Shown: piece by piece, positions 35,345-46,646 of the stretch
How the letters are laid out: each line of letters begins with the position of its first letter
Numbering within the stretch: the stretch's first letter is position 1
Assembly: GCF_003987565.1 (NCBI RefSeq)
Contig: NZ_NGJY01000001.1
Coordinates: forward strand, 372,001-436,000
Direction: 5' to 3'
Length of the DNA: 64,000 bases
Source: Vagococcus fessus
GTDB taxonomy: Bacteria > Bacillota > Bacilli > Lactobacillales > Vagococcaceae
Position numbers and translations under genes: made by a program
The notes under the pieces: generated by a model
The model's database searches: none
Told to the model about the DNA's origin: nothing
The model's input: the letters and a program-made list of their open reading frames with translations, nothing else

Positions 35345-37105
35345 TTATGCTTGTGATTTTAAACCACTTGATACGATACCGTGACGAGGGTCAACAGTAA
35401 CTAATGTATCAGCAGCAATCTTAGTTGTAGCATCTGTAGCTGCAACGATTACTGGAATACCTTTAGCGATACCAACAACAGCTGCGTGAGAAGTTAAGCC
35501 ACCTTCTTCAACGATTAAAGCTCCTGCTTTTTCGATAGCTGGCATGTAATCTTTATCCGTTGTTTTAACAACTAAGACACAACCTTCAGTAGCGTTAGCA
35601 TTTGCTTCTTCAGCAGTAGCAGCAACAACTGTATTACCAACGAAAGCTTCACGGCCTACGCCTTGACCTTCTAATAATTTAGAACCGATTAATTGAATCT
35701 TCATTAAGTTAGTTGTACCACGTTCGCCTACTGGAACACCTGCAGTGATGATGATTAAATCACCTTCTGAAGCAAACCCTTGTTCTTGAGAAACTTCAGT
35801 AGCTAATGTGAACATATCATCTGTAGAAGCTGGTTTTTCAGTAACCGTTGGGAATACGCCCCAAGCTAATGCTAAACCACGTGCTTTACGTTCTTCGAAT
35901 GTAATCGCAACGATATGAGATTTTGGACGGTATTTAGAAATCATACGTGCAGTGTGACCAGATTCAGTCGCAGCAACGATTGTTTTAATACCTAAGTTTT
36001 TAGCTGTATGACCAACTGATTGACCAATAGCTTCAGTCATATCTGATTGAGCATAGTTTTTAAGAGCGTAAGCATCTTGTTCTACTAAAGCTTCTTCAGT
36101 ACGAACAGCAATGTTATGCATTGTTTGAACAGCTTCTACTGGGTAATCCCCTGCAGCTGTTTCACCTGATAACATGATAGCATCTGTACCATCATAGATA
36201 GCATTCGCCACATCACTTGCTTCAGCACGTGTAGGACGAGGATTTTTTTGCATAGAATCAAGCATTTGTGTTGCAGTAATAACAACCTTACCTAATTCAT
36301 TACATTTTTTAATCATTAATTTTTGTGCAACTGGTACTTCTTCAGTTGGGATTTCTACCCCTAAGTCACCACGAGCAACCATTAAACCATCAGAAACTTT
36401 TAAGATATCGTCTAAGTTATCGATACCTTCTTGGTTTTCGATTTTAGAAATAATTTGGATGTGAGTTGCATCATGTTTATCTAAAATTTTAGTAATTTCT
36501 AATACATCGCTTGGACGACGTACGAAACTTGCAGCGATAAAGTCGATATCATTTTGGATACCAAATTCGATATCAGCAGCATCTTTAGGTGTGATACCTG
36601 GTAAGTTGATTGAAGCGCCAGGAACGTTAACCCCTTTTTTGCTTCCTAATAATCCTTCATTTTGAGCAACTGTTACGATTTCGCCAGCAGCTTTATCGAT
36701 TTCTGTTACTTCTAAATCAATTAAACCATCATCTAATAAGATGTGTGATCCTGGAGTAACATCGTTAATTAATTCTGGGTATGTTACTGAGAATTTTTCA
36801 GGAGTTCCTTCAACTTGAGTCATTGAAATACGAACTGTTGATCCTTTAACGATTGTAATTTTTGATCCGCCAGCCATATCATGTGTACGGATTTCTGGTC
36901 CTTTAGTATCTAAAAGAATGGCAACACGTTTACCTGTTAATTTTGAAGCTTCACGAATATTTTTGATACGGTTACCGTGTTCTTCGAAATCTCCATGAGA
37001 GAAGTTTAAACGACAAACGTTCATTCCTGAATTCATTAATTGAGCTAATGTTTCAACCGTTTCACTAGCTGGTCCAATGGTACATACAATCTTAGTTTTT
37101 TTCAT
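35345..37105 (-). CDS. pyk: Pyruvate kinase
   Basis: Pyk converts phosphoenolpyruvate and ADP to pyruvate and ATP. The 586-residue protein starts [19 protein letters not shown] and shows the substrate site [12 protein letters not shown] and [18 protein letters not shown]. The last 110 residues are the extra PEP-utiliser-like domain seen in Bacillus-type enzymes, including [19 protein letters not shown] with its histidine. AGGAG precedes the chosen start. It forms an operon with pfkA. Confidence 0.97.
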   Translation of the reverse strand: MKKTKIVCTIGPASETVETLAQLMNSGMNVCRLNFSHGDFEEHGNRIKNIREASKLTGKRVAILLDTKGPEIRTHDMAGGSKITIVKGSTVRISMTQVEGTPEKFSVTYPELINDVTPGSHILLDDGLIDLEVTEIDKAAGEIVTVAQNEGLLGSKKGVNVPGASINLPGITPKDAADIEFGIQNDIDFIAASFVRRPSDVLEITKILDKHDATHIQIISKIENQEGIDNLDDILKVSDGLMVARGDLGVEIPTEEVPVAQKLMIKKCNELGKVVITATQMLDSMQKNPRPTRAEASDVANAIYDGTDAIMLSGETAAGDYPVEAVQTMHNIAVRTEEALVEQDAYALKNYAQSDMTEAIGQSVGHTAKNLGIKTIVAATESGHTARMISKYRPKSHIVAITFEERKARGLALAWGVFPTVTEKPASTDDMFTLATEVSQEQGFASEGDLIIITAGVPVGERGTTNLMKIQLIGSKLLEGQGVGREAFVGNTVVAATAEEANANATEGCVLVVKTTDKDYMPAIEKAGALIVEEGGLTSHAAVVGIAKGIPVIVAATDATTKIAADTLVTVDPRHGIVSSGLKSQA

Positions 37106-37160
37106 TACAATAACGCTCCTATATTCTGTATTTTGAATCATCTATAATAAAGCTTTTAGA

Positions 37161-38135
<975 letters not shown>

Positions 38136-38293
38136 TCAATAAATTTTTATTTAATTTGTTATATTTAAGTATTTTTTACCTTAATAACAGTATACAATAC
38201 TACAACGTCATAATTCTACCATTTTTACAGTAAAAAGTCTTTTAAAATATGAAAATACTATGAAAAATTACTGACTAATTACTAAAATCACAA

Positions 38294-41200
38294 TTACTGA
38301 AAGATAATCGTGCTTTTTCCTAGTAAATAGCATACCTCATTTTTTAATTCTTCGGACTCTTTTACCCAAAGTTCGGCATTTAAAATATTTTTTTGTGCAC
38401 TTTGCTCATTGAATAAAATTATTGGACACTTACCCTCATATTTCTTCAAAATAGCCGTTAACTCCCCTACGATTTCTTGACTATATTTATCAGCGGGTAT
38501 TTTGATGTAGCACACTTTAGGGCCCATTTTTTCAGATAGGTCTTCTGCTGACTCAACGGTATTAACTAACATTTGCAGACTTTGAGTGTATGCGCTTCGC
38601 TCAACCTTACCCGTCACAACTAATACTTTATCTAATTCTAATAAATCAGAGACTTGTTTATAAACACCAGGGAACAACGTTAATGATAACTCTCCTGTCC
38701 CATCATTTCCTTCCAAAAAGGCCATCTTTTCCCCTGTTTTTGCTCGAATCACTTTTATATGTTTTATATATATAAAAATAGTCCGTGTCATTTTTTCTTG
38801 TAGCTGATCAATTGTTGTGACGTTTTTTATAAGTTTAACTAGCTTGAAATCATCAACTGGGTGTCCAGAAATATACATTCCTAAATAATCTGCTTCAAGA
38901 TCTAATTTTTCTCCTACCGTATAATCTGCATGTTCCTCTTTTTTAGGACTCAAAATATCTAGTAAATCAAGACTCCCCGCACTGTATGAGATACTTTTTA
39001 ACAATGCACCTAACTCGTCTGCTAATTCTTTTCTATTGGAATGAAGCTGATCAAAAGCCCCACTATAGATTAAAGGTAGGATATACTCTTCTTTAAGCCA
39101 TTTTTCTTCCATTCTCATTAGAAAATCTTTCAATGACTTAAACATGCCTTCATTGTTTCGGTTTGCAATGATGCTTTTAGCAAAATCACTACGAACACCT
39201 TTAATCGCACTCAAACCAAATACAAGTACGTCTTTTTGAAAACTAAAACTAAACGAGGCCTTATTAATATCTGGCGATACTATTTTAAGTCCCATTCGTG
39301 TTGCATCAAGTAAATATTCTTTAACTTTAGCAGTATTTTGACGGTCCGAGTGAAGTAAAGCTGAAAAAAACTCTCCTGTATAATGAACTTTAAAGTACGC
39401 CATCCAATAGGATACAAAACCATAAGCAATAGCGTGTGATCTATTAAAACCAAAATTAGCAAAACGTTCAATATAATCATATACTTCTGAAGCCACGGCT
39501 TCATCATAGCCTTGACTTAAAGACCCTTTAATAAAATGATCCCGTTGTTCATCTAAAACAGCTTTCTTTTTCTTACCAATGGCACGTCTTAAAATATCTG
39601 CCTCTCCTAGTGAAAAGCCAGCCATGACACTAGCAATCTTCATAATTTGTTCTTGATAAACAATAACACCATATGTTACATCTAAAATCGGTTTTAATGA
39701 CTCGTGTATATAAGTTACAGGAACCTTGCCTTTTTTTCGGTCGATAAATATATCGATATTAGCCATTGGACCTGGACGATGAAGAGCGCTCACGGCAGCT
39801 ACATCTTCTAGTGATGTCGGCCCTAACTTTTTCAATACATTCTTTATATTTTGAGAATCAAATTGAAAAATCCCAGTTGTTTGACCCTTTCTAAATAACT
39901 TCAATGTTTCATCATCATCTAAAGGGATACTCAACAAGTCTATCTTTTCACCAGTAGAATAGGTAATATTCTTCATGGTGTCGTCGATAATTGTTAAGTT
40001 TTTTAAACCTAAGAAATCCATTTTAAGCAACCCAATCTCTTCAACATCGTTCATCGTAAACTGGGTTAGCGGAATATCATTACTTCCTTCTTGCAAAGGA
40101 ACCCACTGAGTCAAATCTTGATCACTAATGACAACTCCAGCTGCATGTGTTGAAAGGTGTCTTGGTAAGCCCTCTACTTTACATGCAACCTCAAAAATCA
40201 GACGGTTTTTATCCGAACTTTCTACTAATTCGCGAAAGCTCTTAGATTCTTTAAACGCTTCTTTTAGTGTGTGCTTTCCTCTTGCTGGAAACGCCTTAGA
40301 CCACTGACCAATTTCATTTTTATTCAAACCAAACACTCTGGAAATGTCCCTAAGAGCCATCTTAGCAGCTAGTGTTCCAAAAGTAGCAATTTGCGACACA
40401 CACTGATGTCCATAACGTGAATTAACGTATTGCAATACTTCGTCACGGCGTCTATCAGGAATATCTAAATCAATATCAGGCATGGTATAACGGTCTTTAT
40501 TTAAAAATCGTTCAAATAATAAATCGTATTTAATCGGATCCACATGAGTAATATATGTTAAATAAGAAACTAATGACCCAGCAGCTGATCCCCTACCTGG
40601 CCCAAATAAGATGTCTTCCTTTTGGGCAAACATCATAACATCCCAAATAATTAAGAAATAATCGACAAATCCCATTTCCTCAATTACTGACAGTTCATAA
40701 TCCAGTCGTTCAATATACTCTTGACCAGGATTAGCAATTCGTTTAGGTAAGTTTTCTATACACAACTCACGCAAAAATAAAGACGCGTCTTTATTTCCCG
40801 GAATATCATAATGGGGTAAAAGGGTTTGATTAAACAACATAGAAAAATCACACAACTCTACCACCTTATTAGTATTTATAACAGCACGGTCTAGTTGATA
40901 TTTTTTATAAACATGAGTGAAATCTGATGACTTTGATAAATACAATGAACCGGACTGCCCTATTTCTTCAGTCGTAATCTTGGTACCTAACTCTAAATGA
41001 TTTAATACAGCTACAGAAAAAGCATCTTGTGGGTGTATATAACGTACATCATGGAGCGCCACAGGTTCTATTTTATAAGTTTCCAATAAAGCTAACCAAC
41101 TTGCTTGAGGGGGATTATCTGGATACAGAGAAACACCCGCATAGAACATCTCATTCTGTATATGATAAGTTAATTTTGACAAATAGGTAGCCAATTGCTC

Positions 41201-41626
41201 TTTTTCCTGTTTTTGATAATAATAACTTAATTGTGAGCCATGCTCTGGTTCAATCACCACAATGTTATCTAATAATTCGCTAAACTCCGAGAAAAAGAAT
41301 GGCTCCTTCATATCGCGTGACATCTTTGTAGATGATATCTTCATGAGATTTTCATAGCCTTTTTGATTGCTAGCGTATAGGAGCATCGTACATTCTATTG
41401 GATGCTCTTCTGACAGTTGATACTCTAAGGTTAATCCTATAATAGGTTTAATATCATTTTTCTTACAGCTTTTATAAAACTCAACAGCACCTGTCATAAT
41501 ATTTAAATCAGTCAACGCTACTGCTTTATAGCCATAGCTTTTAGCTGTTGTCACTAACTCTTCAATTTTATTGGTACTTTTTAACAAAGAGTAACAACTC
41601 AATGTTTGTAATTGTGCCGTGATCAC
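38294..41626 (-). CDS. dnaE: DNA polymerase III subunit alpha, DnaE type
   Basis: In low-GC Gram-positives DnaE extends primers before PolC takes over, and it also acts in repair. The 1110-residue protein has an N-terminal PHP domain (YSLLKSTNKIEELV, HDVRYIHP). The palm carries the catalytic acidic motif MPDIDLDIPD, and GPGRGSAAGSLVSYL precedes it. A helix-hairpin-helix region and an OB-fold follow (RTIFIYIKHIKVIRAKTGEK). There is no 3'-5' exonuclease insertion, which separates it from PolC. Confidence 0.97.
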   Translation of the reverse strand: MITAQLQTLSCYSLLKSTNKIEELVTTAKSYGYKAVALTDLNIMTGAVEFYKSCKKNDIKPIIGLTLEYQLSEEHPIECTMLLYASNQKGYENLMKISSTKMSRDMKEPFFFSEFSELLDNIVVIEPEHGSQLSYYYQKQEKEQLATYLSKLTYHIQNEMFYAGVSLYPDNPPQASWLALLETYKIEPVALHDVRYIHPQDAFSVAVLNHLELGTKITTEEIGQSGSLYLSKSSDFTHVYKKYQLDRAVINTNKVVELCDFSMLFNQTLLPHYDIPGNKDASLFLRELCIENLPKRIANPGQEYIERLDYELSVIEEMGFVDYFLIIWDVMMFAQKEDILFGPGRGSAAGSLVSYLTYITHVDPIKYDLLFERFLNKDRYTMPDIDLDIPDRRRDEVLQYVNSRYGHQCVSQIATFGTLAAKMALRDISRVFGLNKNEIGQWSKAFPARGKHTLKEAFKESKSFRELVESSDKNRLIFEVACKVEGLPRHLSTHAAGVVISDQDLTQWVPLQEGSNDIPLTQFTMNDVEEIGLLKMDFLGLKNLTIIDDTMKNITYSTGEKIDLLSIPLDDDETLKLFRKGQTTGIFQFDSQNIKNVLKKLGPTSLEDVAAVSALHRPGPMANIDIFIDRKKGKVPVTYIHESLKPILDVTYGVIVYQEQIMKIASVMAGFSLGEADILRRAIGKKKKAVLDEQRDHFIKGSLSQGYDEAVASEVYDYIERFANFGFNRSHAIAYGFVSYWMAYFKVHYTGEFFSALLHSDRQNTAKVKEYLLDATRMGLKIVSPDINKASFSFSFQKDVLVFGLSAIKGVRSDFAKSIIANRNNEGMFKSLKDFLMRMEEKWLKEEYILPLIYSGAFDQLHSNRKELADELGALLKSISYSAGSLDLLDILSPKKEEHADYTVGEKLDLEADYLGMYISGHPVDDFKLVKLIKNVTTIDQLQEKMTRTIFIYIKHIKVIRAKTGEKMAFLEGNDGTGELSLTLFPGVYKQVSDLLELDKVLVVTGKVERSAYTQSLQMLVNTVESAEDLSEKMGPKVCYIKIPADKYSQEIVGELTAILKKYEGKCPIILFNEQSAQKNILNAELWVKESEELKNEVCYLLGKSTIIFQ

Positions 41627-41768
41627 TCTAGCACCTCCTCTTAATATCCTCTCTATTATAACATGAAATACAAGTAAAGCTCGTTAGCTAATCACGCCTC
41701 AGGTAATTTTTTCTTTGTTAAACAATTCATTATATGATAAAATACGGAAGTGAAAAGAGGTGTAGCTA

Positions 41769-41954
41769 ATGCGTTATGCAATCGTATTATTATGGTCTTT
41801 AATCTTAGGACAAGTTGTAGCGTTTCTTGGTTCAACTCTAAGCCACACGTTATACAGCTTCGAACAAGGTCTAATGGGTTCTGTCCTATTAGCAGTCGTT
41901 GTCTGCCTAGTAGCAGTGGTTTCTAAACCTACAACTAAACAAGCAACAAAATAA
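41769..41954 (+). CDS. yjzD: Small membrane protein, YjzD/DUF2929 family
   Basis: This 61-residue protein has two hydrophobic segments (about 3-22 and 35-52) and a short basic tail. The N-terminus RYAIVLLWSLILGQVVAFLG resembles the YjzD family. AGAGGTG lies upstream of the ATG, and a terminator follows, so it is a real gene. Its function is unknown. It is divergent from dnaE. Confidence 0.8.
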   Translation: MRYAIVLLWSLILGQVVAFLGSTLSHTLYSFEQGLMGSVLLAVVVCLVAVVSKPTTKQATK

Positions 41955-41980
41955 AAAGAAGCCTAAATTAGGCTTCTTTT
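41955..41980. terminator. Bidirectional terminator between yjzD and the MFS gene
   Basis: AAAAGAAGCCTA and TAGGCTTCTTTT form a 12-bp stem with a 2-3 base loop between convergent genes. Confidence 0.9.
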
Positions 41981-43185
41981 TATTTGTATCTAATCTTTTT
42001 CCCTATCGTACCTCTAAAATTATAAAGAGATAAACAAATATTAAGAACTATAAAACAACCTGTTCCAATAAAAACATTTTGATAACCAAAACTACTTGCT
42101 ATCGTCGATCCAACCAATGGGCCAAACACCTGACCAAAATTTTGAGCCATTTGGTTATAGCTAAAGATTCGACTGACCCCTTCTTTTGGACTGATTTTAC
42201 TAATTATTGAATTAATTGATGGCATCAATGCTCCTGTTGAAAAGCCCATTAAAAATCTCAGGACGCCTAACTGAAATGGTGTTGTGACAAAAGCCATTGG
42301 AATTATTGTACAAAGGAAAAATACAAGTCCTCCGAGAAGGACATTTTGATTACCAAAGCGGTCGCCAATCTTACCTAGTATCGGTGACGAAACAAATGCA
42401 GATACACCTGATACCGAAACAATCATACCTGATACAAATAAAATATTAGACATATCTCCACCTAGTTCACGTATATATAACGTTAAAATAGGAGAAATAC
42501 TTGTAATCCCAATTTGTAATATTAACGTTGTAGCAAACATACCATACAACATTCCTGGGTTTTTAATCTGTGTAAATAAATCCTTAGTTGAAATAACGTC
42601 TTTTTTCAATACAGGTGTGAAATCTTCTTTTACAAAGAATACCGTTAAAATTGTTGTTATAAATAAAACTGTTCCTGTGATAATAAACACATTTTTCATT
42701 CCAAACGTTTGAGCAAGTAAACCACCCATCATCGGACCGATTAGACTCCCTGCAACAGTTCCTGTCGCTAAAGTTCCAAGAGCCCACCCATTTTTCTCCA
42801 TAGGTACTTGAGAAGCTATCATGGCCGTTGCATTCGGAACATATCCAGAAAGTATACCTGTCATGAATCTCATAACCAGCAGCCAATACACATTAGGAAC
42901 AAAAGCTAATGCCCCCATAGTAAAAGTCATACCTGCTGCTGCTCTGACCATCATCAACTTCCGCCCTTTTCTATCTGCCAAACTTCCCCATATTGGCGCA
43001 ACCAACGCAGATGCCAGTGCAGTGATGCTGATAGATACTCCCGAATAAAACTCTATCATATTTTTGGGAGCCCCTAAACTTTCAATATAGACAGGTATAA
43101 AAGGCATGACTAAACTGAAACTTGCGCCTGTAAAAAAACAACCCGCCCATGCAATATACATATTACGTTTCCAATCTACTTTCAT
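41980..43185 (-). CDS. MFS multidrug efflux transporter
   Basis: The 401-residue protein has 12 predicted membrane helices. Motif A-like loops are GSLADRKGRKLMMVRAAAG between helices 2 and 3 and GKIGDRFGNQNVLLGGL in the second half. A motif C-like segment, GTVAGSLIGPMMGGLLAQ, is typical of drug:H+ antiporters of the NorA/PmrA group. An Rgg-like regulator lies immediately upstream and may control it. The substrate is not evident. Confidence 0.85.
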   Translation of the reverse strand: MKVDWKRNMYIAWAGCFFTGASFSLVMPFIPVYIESLGAPKNMIEFYSGVSISITALASALVAPIWGSLADRKGRKLMMVRAAAGMTFTMGALAFVPNVYWLLVMRFMTGILSGYVPNATAMIASQVPMEKNGWALGTLATGTVAGSLIGPMMGGLLAQTFGMKNVFIITGTVLFITTILTVFFVKEDFTPVLKKDVISTKDLFTQIKNPGMLYGMFATTLILQIGITSISPILTLYIRELGGDMSNILFVSGMIVSVSGVSAFVSSPILGKIGDRFGNQNVLLGGLVFFLCTIIPMAFVTTPFQLGVLRFLMGFSTGALMPSINSIISKISPKEGVSRIFSYNQMAQNFGQVFGPLVGSTIASSFGYQNVFIGTGCFIVLNICLSLYNFRGTIGKKIRYK

Positions 43186-43232
43186 GCTTTCGCCTCATTT
43201 TCTTAATTTAATTTTATTTCCTAAGTCAGCGG

Positions 43233-44096
43233 CTAACCATTTTCTTTGAAGCGTTTATAAGAACGACTAATTCCTTCAGCTTCGTTTTCGAGACCCAATG
43301 TTTCTAAAATAAACAACTGATTTTTAATTAAGTGGTCAGCTTCACTCTTTTGCCCTTTAGCATAACAGTAATAAGCCTCACATAATAATTGACGTAATCT
43401 AAGTGATAATTCATCCTTGGACGTCGGGATAGATTTTAATTTAACAAACCAAGCATTTGCCTCTTTAGTGTCACCTTTGTGATAGCAATCTAAAATATAA
43501 TGGCTCAATAAAGTCACCATACCTTCATTATAAAAAGGATACCCCCTATATAATCGCAAACTAGGGTAACATCTTTTAAGCAAACGTTGTTGTTCTAAAC
43601 TCGTAAAAATATAATGACACGTCGTAAAAATTGTAATTTCATCCAATGTCCATCTATCTTGCCCTTTAAAATAGTCGTAAACAGCTTTAACTTCATTTTT
43701 ATCTAGACCGGCATGGGGATCTGCCCGCTGTGGATTATAGCAATCAATTGCATTTGCTAAAAAAGCCATGACCTGTTCAAAAATAATTTTACTCCCTTTA
43801 TAGGTTTGATAAATACTATGCAATTTACGATCATTACCAGTAGAGATCGCCTGGATTAATTCTGACCAAACCGTTTTTTCTTCTATCATGTTGTAATCAT
43901 TATGAATAAAATGGAATTCATCAGGCGTCACATTTAACCGGTTTAAAACTTCTAGAAAAGTATCATATTGTAGCATCACTTCACCTTTTTCAAAGCGAAT
44001 AGCGAAACTCTTTACTACTAAATTCTCATAAACTTCTTTTTGCAAGATTCTTTTATTTTTTCTAATTGTCCTTACAGTCTTACCATACTCTTTCAT
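43233..44096 (-). CDS. Rgg/GadR/MutR-like transcriptional regulator
   Basis: The 287-residue protein has an N-terminal helix-turn-helix (YGKTVRTIRKNKRILQKEVY, residues about 3-65). The long C-terminal all-helical, TPR-like domain is typical of Rgg regulators, which bind short peptide pheromones. AGGAGG precedes the ATG at 44096. I saw no small peptide gene next to it, so it may be an orphan or act on the adjacent MFS gene. Confidence 0.82.
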   Translation of the reverse strand: MKEYGKTVRTIRKNKRILQKEVYENLVVKSFAIRFEKGEVMLQYDTFLEVLNRLNVTPDEFHFIHNDYNMIEEKTVWSELIQAISTGNDRKLHSIYQTYKGSKIIFEQVMAFLANAIDCYNPQRADPHAGLDKNEVKAVYDYFKGQDRWTLDEITIFTTCHYIFTSLEQQRLLKRCYPSLRLYRGYPFYNEGMVTLLSHYILDCYHKGDTKEANAWFVKLKSIPTSKDELSLRLRQLLCEAYYCYAKGQKSEADHLIKNQLFILETLGLENEAEGISRSYKRFKENG

Positions 44097-44138
44097 CAAA
44101 TCCTCCTAATTTAAGCTTGTAAAAAAATAATAATACAG

Positions 44139-44171
44139 AAAAAGACAAGTGATTGTCTCACTTGTCTTTTT
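44139..44171 (-). terminator. Terminator after the degV gene
   Basis: AAAAAGACAAGTGA and TCACTTGTCTTTTT form a perfect 14-bp stem with a 5-base loop. It is flanked by T-rich tails on both strands. Confidence 0.92.
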
Positions 44172-44210
44172 CTCAGTGGTAATTAAATATAAATAAAATA
44201 ATAGCTAAAA

Positions 44211-45059
44211 CTATTTACCACACCAAGCAAATACAATTGCTTTCTCTCCAATATGAGTTCCAACAACTGGGCCAATATGTCCAATTTCAATCTCAATACC
44301 AGGGTATTTCTCTTCCATTTCTTTTTTCTCAAGTTCAGCAATAGCCAAGCTATTTGCATGAATAATAAAAAATTTCAAATCTTCTTTTGTTTTCTTTTGT
44401 TTTTTTGCCATTAAATCTTCTACACGCGACAACGCTTTTTTAGTTGATCTAATTTTCTCTGATAAAATAATATCACCATTATCAAATTTTAAAATTGGTT
44501 TGATTTTCAATAAACTTCCTATAAGAGCAGCACCATTTTTAAGACGTCCGCCTCTGACTAAAATGTTCAAATCATCTACAACTAGATAAGCATCTGTATT
44601 ACTTCTAATTAACTCCAATTTTTCAAAGATCGCATCAATATCTTGTCCCGCTTCTACCATCCCAAGCGCTGTTTTAACCATGTAGCCCATTGGCATACTA
44701 GTAATTTTCGAATCAAACGGACGAACATCAATGCCTTCAATACCTGGAGCCATTGCCATTAAGTTATTAACAAAGCCAGAAATACCTGATGACAAGTGTA
44801 TACTAATTGCGCGTTCATATCCTTTGTTGGCTAACTCTTGAAACAGCTCAAGTACTTCACCAATAGAGGGTTGAGAAGTCGTTGGAAATTCTTTACTGTT
44901 ATTTAATAAATCGTAGTAATCATTTGCTTCAATATCAATGCCCTCATTGTAAATTTTTCCATCCAAAATGACAGGAATTGGAATAATGTATAAATCCGGG
45001 TGATTTTTTATTTCATCAGACAAGTAAGCTGTACTGTCCGTCACAATTGCCGTTTTCAT
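44211..45059 (-). CDS. DegV family fatty-acid-binding protein
   Basis: The 282-residue protein starts KTAIVTDSTAYLSDEI and has the fatty-acid-binding serine region FPTTSQPSIGEV and the conserved GGRLKNGAALIGSLLKIKPI. DegV/FakB proteins present fatty acids to the FakA kinase; which fatty acid this one binds is unclear. The start at 45059 has GTGAGG 8 bases upstream; the longer frame has no site. Confidence 0.92.
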   Translation of the reverse strand: MKTAIVTDSTAYLSDEIKNHPDLYIIPIPVILDGKIYNEGIDIEANDYYDLLNNSKEFPTTSQPSIGEVLELFQELANKGYERAISIHLSSGISGFVNNLMAMAPGIEGIDVRPFDSKITSMPMGYMVKTALGMVEAGQDIDAIFEKLELIRSNTDAYLVVDDLNILVRGGRLKNGAALIGSLLKIKPILKFDNGDIILSEKIRSTKKALSRVEDLMAKKQKKTKEDLKFFIIHANSLAIAELEKKEMEEKYPGIEIEIGHIGPVVGTHIGEKAIVFAWCGK

Positions 45060-45145
45060 AAAAATAACCTCACTTTTTTCTTCGTGCATGTTCCTATTAT
45101 ACTATAGGTTTAAAAAAACATGTAGCTCTATGTTCAAAAACTTTT

Positions 45146-46030
45146 CTAGTTTAAAAAATCATGTACTATTTTTTTGTTTTTATCATCGTCTAGTGTAACA
45201 TTTTCTTTAGTATCTTTCCCGTTAACTAAACATTCTATGGGTAAAATCATTTTTTTCAATGGTTTATTTTGTCCTAGAATAAAATCTTTTAGAATACTTG
45301 TATAAACTCTTCCAGGTAAATTTGTTGCCATATAACCATGAGCAATTCCTATCCCTCTTGGAACATGCAAACTGTTCTTCAAGGTAAAGCTGGCTTTATG
45401 TAATTCCTCGAATACAAGCTGATCTTTTGTTATTTCCGCCAACTCATTCGCTTCGGATCCATTCCCTATAGCATAATCAATGAAATTTGATTTGGTAGTA
45501 AAAGGATCGGAAGTTTGAAACGTCACCCCATCAGGGATTAAGCCCTCCATACTTTTTTCTAAAGCATAGGGCGATAACACACAGTAATAATTAGAATCTA
45601 AATCTAAACTTTCTTTGAGTAAAGCTCGAACTCCCTCTGGCCCATCTTCTTTAAAACGTTCTGCTAATGACGTTTTTTGATTCGAGCTCGTTTTGATTAT
45701 CGCTTGTGGAAAAAAAGAAATTAAACGAGGGGTTTTATCTTTCGAATAATAATCAACAAACATGATTGCACTCGCCTCGCGTTTTGAATAATCGTTGCCT
45801 TTATTCACAATCACTATACTACTGGTACTTCCGTTTCGATTCTTTTTGCCCTTATAAATCATCTCACTAGGTTCTTTGTAGTTTATATCATTTTCTGACA
45901 ATCGTTTGCCTTGGGTATAGTTATAATAACAGTACGCAATACACATAATAAGAATAAATAAAAATAATTTCCCAAACGAACGAATAACACCACTTAGTCC
46001 CATTTTTTGCCCCTTATAAGGAGAACTCAC
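45146..46030 (-). CDS. psr: LCP (LytR-CpsA-Psr) family protein, Psr-like
   Basis: The 294-residue protein has a short cytoplasmic start, one membrane helix (about 17-36) and an extracellular LCP-like domain. LCP enzymes attach wall polymers to peptidoglycan. This copy is diverged: SIVIVNKGN stands where most members have the core strand, and Arg residues near the active site are hard to place. It starts with GTG behind GAGGTG; an ATG nine codons later (MGLSGV) with AAGGGG is also possible. It lies after aroK, as psr does in enterococci. Confidence 0.7.
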   Translation of the reverse strand: MSSPYKGQKMGLSGVIRSFGKLFLFILIMCIAYCYYNYTQGKRLSENDINYKEPSEMIYKGKKNRNGSTSSIVIVNKGNDYSKREASAIMFVDYYSKDKTPRLISFFPQAIIKTSSNQKTSLAERFKEDGPEGVRALLKESLDLDSNYYCVLSPYALEKSMEGLIPDGVTFQTSDPFTTKSNFIDYAIGNGSEANELAEITKDQLVFEELHKASFTLKNSLHVPRGIGIAHGYMATNLPGRVYTSILKDFILGQNKPLKKMILPIECLVNGKDTKENVTLDDDKNKKIVHDFLN

Positions 46031-46134
46031 ACATCGTCACCTCTTTACTTTTATTTAAAAGACCATAAAATAAGAATAATAGATTTCAGTGCAATTATAA
46101 AGATATATGACTTACGCTTAATAAATTTATAAAC

Positions 46135-46638
46135 TTAATGGTCTAGTAGATTTAAAATCAACGCTACAATTTCACTAGGAAGATAGTCTTCACACTCAAT
46201 ACAATAAGTTGATACAGACCTATACCATTTTTCACGTTCTTTATAAAGCGCACGCAACTCTTCTTTAGACTTCGTATTAGCTAAAGGACGGGCACTTTTA
46301 TTTTTGGCAGTCAAACGTTTATATATAACTTCAAATGGTACTTTTAAATAAATGACGTGTTGTCTATCGAGTAGCGCGCGATTTTCTTCACGTATGACGC
46401 AACCCCCACCTGTTCCAAAAACTCTTTTTGAACACTCGTTCACTACATCACGAAGTATCTCGCTTTCTTTATCTCTAAATGCTTCTTCGCCATACTTTTC
46501 AAAAAAGGCTGGAATAGTTAGCGTTGTTATCTCTTCAAACCTACAATCTAAATCACAGAATTCCAGTTCCATTGCAGCAGCAAGTTGCGACCCGACTGTT
46601 GTTTTTCCCGATGCCATAAATCCTACTAAAAAAAACAT
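46135..46638 (-). CDS. aroK: Shikimate kinase
   Basis: AroK phosphorylates shikimate. The 167-residue P-loop kinase has Walker A GFMASGKTTVG, the shikimate-binding Asp/Arg in CDLDCRFEE and EEAFRDKESEIL, GTGGGCV and the lid region KSARPLANT. It lies 8 bases after aroA and ends the shikimate set; a 104-base gap separates it from the Psr-like gene. Confidence 0.95.
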   Translation of the reverse strand: MFFLVGFMASGKTTVGSQLAAAMELEFCDLDCRFEEITTLTIPAFFEKYGEEAFRDKESEILRDVVNECSKRVFGTGGGCVIREENRALLDRQHVIYLKVPFEVIYKRLTAKNKSARPLANTKSKEELRALYKEREKWYRSVSTYCIECEDYLPSEIVALILNLLDH

Positions 46639-46646
46639 ACCTCCAC